DNA from: CAVYUC01 sp963783085
Lineage (GTDB): Bacteria > Bacteroidota > Bacteroidia > Bacteroidales > Prolixibacteraceae
Length of the DNA: 64,000 nucleotides
Reading direction: 5' to 3'
Assembly (NCBI GenBank): GCA_963783085.1
Contig: CAWAMJ010000010.1
Location: 1-64,000 of the forward strand
This document shows positions 17,615-24,728 of the stretch, piece after piece. The notes beneath the pieces were generated by a model. That model was given only the letters and a program-made list of their open reading frames with translations. It did no database searches and was not told where the DNA came from. Position 1 is the first letter of the stretch; each line of letters starts with the position of its first letter. The position numbers and the translations under genes were made by a program.

Positions 17615-18031
17615 ATGATAGTTAAATGTATTGACAATACGGGAAAAAAGTTACCTTCCCAATTATGTATCTTTCGTGGTTGGAATAAAAACATGGAGTT
17701 CAAGGAAGTTACAATTGGAAAAAAGTATGTTGTATATGCAATTCTTCATGTTAATGATATTCCATCTTATTTGATTTGCAGTGATATATATGATGGTGAA
17801 TATGTAACTTTCCCTTCTTTATTGCCTAGTTGTTTATTTGAAATAGTTCAAAACCAGCACTCACAATATTGGCATATAAAGAATAATTCTAAAGATGTTG
17901 GATTTAAGGAAATATTAAACCACAAATACTTTTATGGTAACTTGGTAGAAGGACATGAGAAAGAAGTAAAAACCTTTTTACACAAAAAAAAGTTAATAGA
18001 TAAAGAAAATCTAACTTCCTCACTTCAGTAG
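17615..18031 (+). CDS. Candidate immunity protein for the intact RHS toxin
   Basis: This protein of about 138 aa starts 12 bases after the toxin stop codon (ATG 17615; an in-frame GTG lies at 17612). It has no signal peptide or transmembrane helix, so it would act in the cytoplasm. I do not recognise the family; the sequence is acidic/aromatic (ICSDIYDGEYVTFPSLLPS, HSQYWHIKNNSKDVGF). Position directly behind the variable tip, small size and the strong terminator at 18093 make cognate immunity the best reading. The codons are more AT-rich than those of the RHS core, as expected for an exchanged tip/immunity cassette. Confidence 0.65.
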   Translation: MIVKCIDNTGKKLPSQLCIFRGWNKNMEFKEVTIGKKYVVYAILHVNDIPSYLICSDIYDGEYVTFPSLLPSCLFEIVQNQHSQYWHIKNNSKDVGFKEILNHKYFYGNLVEGHEKEVKTFLHKKKLIDKENLTSSLQ

Positions 18032-18092
18032 CGTAGATTAGTGTTTAGATGTGAATTTCTTGCAAAATAATCTATACTTAATCCAAATTTTG

Positions 18093-18126
18093 AAAGAGGC
18101 TGTCTTTAAAAAGATGGCCTCTTTTG
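18093..18126 (+). terminator. Intrinsic terminator after the first toxin/immunity pair
   Basis: AAAGAGGC (18093-18100) pairs with GCCTCTTT (18117-18124), with an extra TCT/AGA pairing inside. The hairpin is followed by TTTGAAT. It closes the operon before the first orphan tip, which therefore lacks an obvious promoter. Confidence 0.7.
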
Positions 18127-18247
18127 AATATTAATTAAAGAAACCTAAGGATGCACCACAACCGAGTACTCCTAGATTGGTGGAGATGCGTACTCGGCTC
18201 CTGTAGTTGCCGAAAAGGTTGGTTCAACAACTAACTACTATTACTTA

Positions 18248-19279
18248 TTGCGAGATTACCTTGGCAATATTACCCATAAAGTAAATACATCGAATACGGT
18301 TACAGCAGAATACAGTTATGATGCATGGGGGCGACGTCGCGATAAAGACGACTGGAGCTATACCTTAAACAGCGAACCTGATTTAACCGCCGACCGCGGG
18401 TTTACCGGGCATGAACACCTTGCTTATTTTAACATTGTTAATATGAATGGGCGCTTGTACGATCCGCTGGTAGGAAGATTTATGTCGCCTGATAATTCTG
18501 TTCAATCTCCTGATTTTTCTCAAAACTTCAACCGCTTCTCTTATTGTTATAATAATCCATTAGCTTTTAATGATCCTGATGGAGAATTCGTAATTGCAGC
18601 ATTCCTAATAGGCATGGCAGTTTCTGCTGTAATTGATTATGGAATACAAGTTGGAATGAACTATACTAATGGATATAAAGGTAAAGATGCCTGGGTTAAC
18701 AAAGTTGACTTTTTCGATGTTACAGTATCTGGAGTGATAGGTGGACTAACTGCGGGCTGGGGAGCATCTCTTAAAGCAGGTGATGCTGTTGGCAAAGTTG
18801 GCATGTTTATGGTCAACAATGCCAAATTAGTTAAGACAGGAGAAATTATTGCAACGTCAGCAGTTGACATTACCGGTGAAGGTTGGCAAGATGTCACTTT
18901 CAATCAATTTGGGCAAAGAGCAGTAACAGGCATTGCCACTATGTATGCTTCAGATTATGTTAGTAATAAATTAAAGAAATCCAAAAATCCTATCACAGAA
19001 CAGAACGTAGGTTCCAATAATAGTGATGCTATAACTATTACACCTGCTGGAGTTGCACTGCCAAAAGGTGCTTATATTCCGGAAGAATTTGTTGAGAACC
19101 CTTATGGAAGAAAAGGAAGCTATGGTATCTTTGAAAATGGTAAATTTATAGAAAAGCTAAGAATAGATCCTGGAACACTTCCTGGCTTTAAAGGTCCTAA
19201 TAGCAGTCATTTTCATTTGGATGGTGGTAAAAAGCATATTTTTGACCTTGATAAATGGAAATGGTGGAAAAATGATTAG
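18248..19279 (+). CDS. Orphan RHS tip 1: core fragment plus a different toxin domain
   Basis: Homology to the intact RHS protein starts at about 18152, inside the core (TTTEYS, stop, IGGDAYSAP). A TAG at 18173-18175 replaces the Trp codon, so only a reading frame from a TTG at 18248 is open (343 aa). The core (RDYLGNITHK to NRFSYCYNNPLAFNDPDGE) is nearly the same as in the intact gene. The tip then changes completely: a Gly/Ala-rich segment, then a probable toxin domain (PAGVALPKGAYIPEEF, NPYGRKGSYGIFENGKFIEKLRID, PNSSHFHLDGGKKHIFDLDKW). The closing HxH...HxxD pattern suggests a small nuclease-like polymorphic toxin, but I cannot name the family. It lacks a signal peptide and promoter, so it is probably silent until recombined into a full rhs gene. 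Confidence 0.8.
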   Translation: MRDYLGNITHKVNTSNTVTAEYSYDAWGRRRDKDDWSYTLNSEPDLTADRGFTGHEHLAYFNIVNMNGRLYDPLVGRFMSPDNSVQSPDFSQNFNRFSYCYNNPLAFNDPDGEFVIAAFLIGMAVSAVIDYGIQVGMNYTNGYKGKDAWVNKVDFFDVTVSGVIGGLTAGWGASLKAGDAVGKVGMFMVNNAKLVKTGEIIATSAVDITGEGWQDVTFNQFGQRAVTGIATMYASDYVSNKLKKSKNPITEQNVGSNNSDAITITPAGVALPKGAYIPEEFVENPYGRKGSYGIFENGKFIEKLRIDPGTLPGFKGPNSSHFHLDGGKKHIFDLDKWKWWKND

Positions 19280-19281
19280 AT

Positions 19282-19641
19282 ATGAAAACTAATTTTAATA
19301 ATTATGACTGGCACGATACAATTGTAGAAAGTATTGTTATCGATCGAAATAATCCTGGAATAAATGATACTGTTAAATTTAATGTGATTTGGCCCAATAG
19401 TGTAAAGAATATAATTCTTTTAACTAATGTTTATTGGGCGAGTTTTAATATGAATTTTGGAGTTGTAAGTCCAGAGACACTCTTTAGCGCACATGTTTCA
19501 ACAGATGATCAATCAATTTTAAATCTAAAAAAACAGTGGAAAGGTCAGCTTGACAAGTTTAATTTAAATTGTTTTGTCTTTGAATTTAATTCAACAAATA
19601 GTCTGCTAAAAATTATTGCAGAAGATTTCACAATACTTTAA
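19282..19641 (+). CDS. Candidate immunity protein for orphan tip 1
   Basis: This 119-aa acidic protein starts two bases after the orphan tip's stop codon. It has no signal or membrane segment. Features are YDWHDTIVESIVIDRNNPGIN and a WASFNMNFG segment. It resembles immunity proteins annotated beside RHS tips of this type, but I cannot assign a family firmly. The tight linkage to the toxin tip is the strongest argument. Confidence 0.6.
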   Translation: MKTNFNNYDWHDTIVESIVIDRNNPGINDTVKFNVIWPNSVKNIILLTNVYWASFNMNFGVVSPETLFSAHVSTDDQSILNLKKQWKGQLDKFNLNCFVFEFNSTNSLLKIIAEDFTIL

Positions 19642-19687
19642 TAATGATAATGACAGAATTTTAATTGATGATTAATAGAGTTACAAG

Positions 19688-20059
19688 ATGCTTTATCAAA
19701 ATAGTAATATAACAGATATGGAACTAAAACAACTTTTAGTTTCAAATATTGCCGGTTTTAAAGATTTTAATACTTGGGCTTTGGAAGATGATATTTATTT
19801 GTTCCTAGGAAGTATTGGAAGTTACGTTCAATATTGTTCGAATCATAATATGAATCAACCAATCAATCAGGTATTTGAAATAATTAATAAAATATTGGAT
19901 GAAAATCATGAGATTGAACTCCAAAATATGATTACCGTTCAAGTGTTTGAAAAGCTGTATGATAATAAAAAGTATTTTGATGTAGGACTTGAACATTTAA
20001 ACGAAACTGGAAGAATGTTACTACTTTCCATAAAAGATAACTTTGCACCATTAAGTTAA
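19688..20059 (+). CDS. Small helical protein, possible second immunity gene
   Basis: This 123-aa protein has no signal peptide or membrane helix and is predicted mostly helical (VFEIINKILDENHEIELQNMITVQVFEKLYDNKKYFDVGLEHLN). It somewhat resembles the DUF7674 proteins found in polymorphic-toxin loci. It lies between the orphan tip 1 immunity gene and a decayed toxin/immunity remnant, so it may be an orphan immunity gene whose toxin is lost. The function is inferred from context only. Confidence 0.5.
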   Translation: MLYQNSNITDMELKQLLVSNIAGFKDFNTWALEDDIYLFLGSIGSYVQYCSNHNMNQPINQVFEIINKILDENHEIELQNMITVQVFEKLYDNKKYFDVGLEHLNETGRMLLLSIKDNFAPLS

Positions 20060-20097
20060 TTATAAGTGGCCTTGTTTAATACAAGGTCACTTCCTAT

Positions 20098-20430
20098 ATG
20101 AAAAAATACCTTCGCGAGTGTGGATTTCAAATTCCGACTTCTATACCAATTGTAAGAAGGGGTAATCCTATACTTGTAAAACCAGGTACTTTTGTTCATT
20201 TTGGCAGTGGATTTAAAGCAATTGTTAATAAATTAGGCGATGTAATAACTGTAATTCCGCAATAAATTATAGAACTAGTAGGAGATAATTCAAAATTAGT
20301 ATTAGAAATTATAGGCAAAAGTTATCCCAATAGCATGAACGAATGGGACAGAAGATGGCTTACTGTTAATGTTATTATCAATTTGATTGGCTTTAATGGG
20401 AAAAATAATAATTATGAGAAAACCAAATGA
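20098..20430 (+). pseudogene. Remnants of a toxin C-terminus and a WapI-like immunity gene
   Basis: An ATG at 20098 opens a 55-codon frame ending at 20265 (RRGNPILVKPGTFVHFGSGF, ...VITVIPQ) that looks like the end of a larger toxin. Reading on in the same frame past this stop gives IIELVGDNSKLVLEIIGK, then EWDRRWLTVNVIINLIGFNG, ending with a stop near 20430. The second part resembles the start of WapI-family immunity proteins, cut short. The two fragments appear to be what is left of a deleted toxin/immunity cassette. Confidence 0.45.
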
Positions 20431-20830
20431 AATAAAGAAGACATTATTATTTATATTTATTCCACTTGTGATTTTTATTATTCCATTGCTTTACTGGATT
20501 CATGATAAATATGAAGAAAATTCCATAATGATGAATAATTCGTTGGTAACAGGTAAAGTTTCTTCATCGATTTATCGAGGCTACAGAAATATTGTAAAGT
20601 TCAATTATGTATATGAAAATAAAACTTATACAACGAATGAATATAATTTTAACGGAAATAAGCCTTTACCAATTGGATTACCAATTTTCATTCAAATCAG
20701 TAAGAATGATCCGGAATCATATCGTCTTCTTAAAGATTCATTAGTTTCTTACAATTCAGGATACGTTAAGTATTTCAAAAAATTTAATGGTGGTTGGACC
20801 TATGAAATCTTACCGAATAATCAAAACTGA
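20414..20830 (+). CDS. Single-pass membrane protein, candidate immunity family A
   Basis: This 138-aa protein has one N-terminal transmembrane helix (KTLLFIFIPLVIFIIPLLYWI) and a soluble extracytoplasmic domain with SLVTGKVSSSIYRGYRNIVKFNYVYENKTY, then a GLPIFIQISKNDPES segment. Three other genes of this layout occur in the window (30723, 35233, 37659), each directly behind an RHS tip. The layout resembles DUF3592-like proteins. An in-frame TTG lies at 20387 and an ATG at 20396; the ATG at 20414 gives the cleanest start. A strong terminator follows. Immunity against a toxin acting at the envelope is the best guess. Confidence 0.6.
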   Translation: MRKPNEIKKTLLFIFIPLVIFIIPLLYWIHDKYEENSIMMNNSLVTGKVSSSIYRGYRNIVKFNYVYENKTYTTNEYNFNGNKPLPIGLPIFIQISKNDPESYRLLKDSLVSYNSGYVKYFKKFNGGWTYEILPNNQN

Positions 20831-20837
20831 AATAGAA

Positions 20838-20875
20838 GAGTCTCCCAGAGTACAGTCTGGGACGACTCTCTTTTT
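20838..20875 (+). terminator. Intrinsic terminator after the first cassette group
   Basis: GAGTCTCCCAGA pairs with TCTGGGACGACTC around a GTACAG loop, followed by TCTTTTT. The stem has a small bulge near its base. Confidence 0.75.
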
Positions 20876-20971
20876 ACTCATCTTAGATGGCTGGAAGAGA
20901 ACGGATTAATAGCCCCACAAAAATAGATTTATATTCAAGAACGAAGTATTATAACATTTAAATTAATTCAA

Positions 20972-21547
20972 ATGAAATTAAATTTTATATTTTTTACGAT
21001 TGTACTACTAACTTGTACAAGTGCCTTGTTTGCCCAGGAATATGCCGTTGACAAAAGAGCAACCTTTATTTCCGGGGTAGCAAGTTTTACCAGCCAGGGC
21101 GGAGAACTTTTCGAAGATTACGATGGGAATAATGCCAGTACATTTAACCTTTCGCCAAGTGTTAACTATTTTGTAGCCAAAAACTTTTTTGTTGGTGGAG
21201 GCCTCGAATTTGCCCACGAAAGCCAAGGCGACTACAAAAGCAACAACTTTGGGATTGGCCCGCAAATAGGTTACGCTTTTGGTAACGAAAATAGTACAGC
21301 TTTCCCGTATTTCGATGTAGGATTACGTTACTATGGAATGAATATAGATTACGGCTCAGATAATTCAGAAGGCTCGGGTACCGATATATTTTTTGGCGCC
21401 GGAATTGTGGTGCCTGTTCAATCTCACCTGGGAATAACCTTTGAAGCGGGTTACCATATGATGGACATCAAAGAAAAAGAAACCGACACATCCTACAGCG
21501 GAAATATTTTTGCTATCGGTATTGGAGTTGTGGGTTTGCTGTTTTAA
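20972..21547 (+). CDS. Outer-membrane beta-barrel protein
   Basis: This 191-aa protein has a signal peptide (1-21, ending LFAQ) and alternating amphipathic strands typical of small OmpW/OprF-like porin barrels: VNYFVAKNFFVGGGLEFAHES, IGPQIGYAFG, YFDVGLRYYGM, IFFGAGIVVPVQSHLGITFEAGYHM, and a terminal strand ending VVGLLF. It ends in Phe, as expected for an outer-membrane barrel. Its codon and base usage are like those of the intact operon genes. The link to the toxin system is only positional. Confidence 0.8.
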   Translation: MKLNFIFFTIVLLTCTSALFAQEYAVDKRATFISGVASFTSQGGELFEDYDGNNASTFNLSPSVNYFVAKNFFVGGGLEFAHESQGDYKSNNFGIGPQIGYAFGNENSTAFPYFDVGLRYYGMNIDYGSDNSEGSGTDIFFGAGIVVPVQSHLGITFEAGYHMMDIKEKETDTSYSGNIFAIGIGVVGLLF

Positions 21548-21696
21548 GCAACCTGATTACTAATATTATATGCTTATGTTCTCCACAAACTATAAGTCAG
21601 GCAGTTGAGATTGAGCATGTACCAAAATATAGAAATGCCGGTAAGATTTTTACATTTTACCCGTTAAAAGTATTTAAACATAAAAACAAATCATAG

Positions 21697-22902
21697 ATGA
21701 ATACACGTAGTTTTCTTATAGTAGCAGCCTTGACAGCTGCACAATTGATATTCTTTTCTTGCCAAAAAGATGAAATCGAAGCAATCGATAAAACTGATAT
21801 ATCAGGCGTTGTACAAAAAGGTCCCTTTAATGTTGGAACTTCCGTTACCTTGTCGGAATTGAATGAGGATTATTCACAAACGGGGAAAACCTACATCACC
21901 CAAATAAACAGCGATGATGGATTGTTTGAAATAAAAGGTTTAGAACTTGCTTCTCCTTATGTTGAGGTTAAAGCTGACGGCTTTTATTTTGACGAGATAA
22001 GCGGAGAGAATTCTTTGGCCAAATTGTCACTGAGTGCGATTGCCGATGTGAGCGATAAAAACTCCATTAATGTTAATGTGCTTACGTACCTGGAAAAGCC
22101 ACGTGTAGAATATCTCCTTGCAAATGGATATAGTTTTACTGAAGCCAAGGCACAGGCTAAGCCGGAGGTATTAAACGTTTTTAAGCTTTTAGATTCTGCA
22201 AATGCAGATTCTGAAACACTTGATATTACAAAACAGGGAGATGAAAATGCCGCTCTTCTCACCTTGTCCGCGATTATGCAGGGGTATCGGAGTGTAGCCG
22301 ATGTGTCTGAATTGCTGACAAACGTTGCAACCGACCTGAAGGAAGATGGAACACTCGACGACACGATACTTCAAACAAGTCTGATAAGCCATGCAGTTTA
22401 TATCGATCCGGTGCAGGTGAGGCAAAATATGAGCAACAAGTACACAGCCTTGGGCGAAACGGTTCAAATTCCTGAATTCAGTCATTATTTAGATCAATTC
22501 GTCAATAGTTCAGAATATACTCCCGTCAGTATTATCGGGTACCCTGAACAGTCTTCAAAAGGATCGAATATCCTAAACACAAATAATTCAGTTTTTGATG
22601 CCGGAGCCAATACTTCATATTCTATGGCAGTTAATCCGGTTAAAGGAATCAGTACCAAAATAGAATTGAAAGTAACCGGTGGAATTACCGAAGACTTTAA
22701 GGGAGCGTGGGGATACCGAATGGATACAGAAAACTGGAGTGCAACAGTTTTCGACCGGGAGAATAATGTTCAGACATTTACAGTAATCGATTCGGAAAAA
22801 CCGGCCGATCTACAAATACTTTTCTTCTCTCCGGGAATAGAAATTCAAATCAAATATATTGAAGGTAGAAGGGAAAGCATACGAGAGATTAGTATAAAAT
22901 AA
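21697..22902 (+). CDS. Putative lipoprotein with Ig-like N-terminal domain
   Basis: This 401-aa protein has a lipoprotein signal (ALTAAQLIFFSCQKDE, Cys about residue 22). A carboxypeptidase-regulatory/Ig-like segment follows (VQKGPFNVGTSVTLSELNEDYSQTGKTY... GLFEIKGLELASPYVEVKADGFYFDE). Then come a helical region (about 110-260) and a beta-rich C-terminus. It should be anchored to the outer or inner membrane. It lies between the two toxin operons, after the beta-barrel gene, and is followed by a strong terminator. I do not recognise a specific function. Confidence 0.75.
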   Translation: MNTRSFLIVAALTAAQLIFFSCQKDEIEAIDKTDISGVVQKGPFNVGTSVTLSELNEDYSQTGKTYITQINSDDGLFEIKGLELASPYVEVKADGFYFDEISGENSLAKLSLSAIADVSDKNSINVNVLTYLEKPRVEYLLANGYSFTEAKAQAKPEVLNVFKLLDSANADSETLDITKQGDENAALLTLSAIMQGYRSVADVSELLTNVATDLKEDGTLDDTILQTSLISHAVYIDPVQVRQNMSNKYTALGETVQIPEFSHYLDQFVNSSEYTPVSIIGYPEQSSKGSNILNTNNSVFDAGANTSYSMAVNPVKGISTKIELKVTGGITEDFKGAWGYRMDTENWSATVFDRENNVQTFTVIDSEKPADLQILFFSPGIEIQIKYIEGRRESIREISIK

Positions 22903-22982
22903 TATGCGCCAAGCTCTTACGCATGCTTACACCTAAAATCCGCAAGTCGAATCTTTCTTTTCAAAGGAATACTAAATAGAAC

Positions 22983-23015
22983 TAGAAAGCCCGGAAATCC
23001 GGGCTTTCTATATTT
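22983..23015 (+). terminator. Intrinsic terminator after the lipoprotein gene
   Basis: A perfect stem, TAGAAAGCCCGGA (from 22983) with TCCGGGCTTTCTA (to 23010), surrounds a short AA loop and is followed by TATTTTT. Confidence 0.85.
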
Positions 23016-23397
23016 TTACTATCCGTTAAACAAATCGCCCGTAAACTCAATCCGGTGTGCCCGATGAAGCACGACTATTTGTACAAGGACATCTTCATCT
23101 AAGATCAATACTGATTTTCAATTAGCATTCAAATTCATTGTGGCCTTATCGTTTTAAAAGGAATTGCCTTTTTCCCGAAAACACAAAACCTGAGCTGTAA
23201 AAAAGATAATCTCAAGTTAAAAAAAAGCTATATAAAACCCTATCCCAGTAATATGTAAATATCAAATAGTAAGGTGATTATGTTTTTGCACATAACAAAA
23301 AAGCTTTATGACGTTTGTATCTCCTTGCTTTTAAAAACAAATCACTATAAATTCGAACTAACAATTTACAAACCCATGCCTGTTGGCGATTTGACAA
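23016..23397. other. Non-coding spacer before operon 2
   Basis: No credible gene is visible on either strand, and no clear sequence relation to the spacer before operon 1 until base 23398, where the shared leader starts. The junction therefore marks the left edge of the operon duplication. Confidence 0.5.
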
Positions 23398-23535
23398 GAC
23401 TAAAGAATAAACACGAAACCAATATTCAATTAAAGTAAATAATAAAAACCCGGAATAATTCCGGGCTTCATATCTAAAATTAATAACGTAGCCGGGCGGT
23501 AACCCATAATGCTACATTAAAAACAATTCAAAATT
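23398..23535 (+). promoter_or_regulatory. Leader of toxin operon 2, copy B, with a GC-rich hairpin
   Basis: It is nearly the same as 10320-10453. The hairpin CCCGGAA/TTCCGGG lies at 23449-23465 and is followed by the shared TAACGTAGCCGGGC. The last 35 bases before the ATG differ between copies (the bases after GCCGGGC), so conservation is concentrated on the hairpin segment. Confidence 0.55.
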
Positions 23536-24168
23536 ATGAAAAAATTTACATTTCTTTTCGTTTTGGGCTTTCTGGCCCTGTCTTTGAGCAGTTTTTCGCA
23601 GATTAAGGTGAACAGTACCGGCAAAGTAGGTATCAACAACACCTCGCCAAGTTACCAGCTCGATGTTAGCGGTACTTTCCGTGTTTCTGACAGTGGCGAT
23701 GAAATAACCTTTCAATACGGTTCACTTTCTCCCTCTTATTCAAGCTACAGTATGTTAGGCGACTATGGCCGGATGTGGGAAGAGCTTTATGCTTCCCAGG
23801 CTTATTTTAATTATAACCCGATCATTTTGTCGGATATGAATGCCAAAACCGATGTAAAGGACTTGCCGGATGCAAAAAGTAAGCTACTTGTTTTACGGCC
23901 TGTAAGCTATAAACTAAAACCAAAGTACAAAGGGAATGAAAAAGCTGATGCCAAGATTGCAGAGAAGGCGGCAAAAGACCAGCTTGGCTTAATTGCTCAG
24001 GAGGTACAAGAGGTATTTCCCGAGATTGTTTCGGAAAGAGAAGACGGTACATTGGGCATTCGCTATACCGAACTAATCCCTGTTTTGATTAAAGCTGTGC
24101 AGGAACAGCAGGATGAGATTGATGATTTAAAGGCAAGGATTGAAAAACTTGAAAATGCTACAAAATAA
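23536..24168 (+). CDS. Secreted protein with S74 intramolecular chaperone domain, copy 2
   Basis: This 210-aa protein is nearly identical to the one at 10454-11086 outside the signal peptide. It has the same STGKVGINNTSPSYQLDVSG segment, the same S74 domain (SDMNAKTDVKDLPDAKSK, GLIAQEVQEVFPEIV) and the same terminal coiled coil. The signal peptide (about 1-22, SLSSFSQ) has diverged more than the mature part, so selection or gene conversion acts on the mature protein. It probably remains functional although the rhs gene of this operon is broken. Confidence 0.85.
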   Translation: MKKFTFLFVLGFLALSLSSFSQIKVNSTGKVGINNTSPSYQLDVSGTFRVSDSGDEITFQYGSLSPSYSSYSMLGDYGRMWEELYASQAYFNYNPIILSDMNAKTDVKDLPDAKSKLLVLRPVSYKLKPKYKGNEKADAKIAEKAAKDQLGLIAQEVQEVFPEIVSEREDGTLGIRYTELIPVLIKAVQEQQDEIDDLKARIEKLENATK

Positions 24169-24173
24169 TTGCC

Positions 24174-24635
24174 ATGAGAAAACTATTCATTCTTTTGGCA
24201 TTTTCGCTACTTCTTATCGTTGGTGCCAAATACAACGCACAAGCTCAATCCACGCATTATCATTATCAATATTCATATGATGAAAGTGGAAACAGGGAGC
24301 AAAGAATATATATCGGGACTACATTAAAAAGCGCTTCTATTGAAAACAGCTCGGCATTTAATGAAGAAAAACCGATCACCGAAACTTTAAACTTTGGAGA
24401 GATTAAAATTTATCCTAATCCAACAAAAGGGAACCTAATTGTAGAAATTCCTGATTTTGAAACAAAAAAAATCAGAATTATGGTATTCAATCTCCAAGGT
24501 AAAGAAATTCTCAATAAAGCCGGTTCTCCAAATTCCAGAAATCAGGTAAACCTAAGAGATCTTCCTTCTGGGATATATGTTTTGAAAATTGTTGCCGGAC
24601 AAGAGTTTTCTGATTGGAAAATTATTAAAGATTAA
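24174..24635 (+). CDS. Small T9SS type A sorting-domain protein, copy 2
   Basis: This 153-aa paralogue of the protein at 11099-11554 has a signal peptide (about 1-25, NAQAQS), one YD-like motif (YSYDESGNREQRI) and a C-terminal T9SS sorting domain (IKIYPNPTKGNLIVEIPDF, FNLQGKEILNKA, LRDLPSGIYVLKIVAGQ, DWKIIKD). It is clearly less conserved between the copies than the S74 protein. It starts five bases after the S74 stop codon. Confidence 0.83.
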   Translation: MRKLFILLAFSLLLIVGAKYNAQAQSTHYHYQYSYDESGNREQRIYIGTTLKSASIENSSAFNEEKPITETLNFGEIKIYPNPTKGNLIVEIPDFETKKIRIMVFNLQGKEILNKAGSPNSRNQVNLRDLPSGIYVLKIVAGQEFSDWKIIKD

Positions 24636-24728
24636 GAAAAGGCTACAATACACTCTTATCAATTAAAAATTGAACTAAAGGGTTAGATGATTTCAATTTG
24701 AATGCAACCAAAAGCAACAGAAATAATT

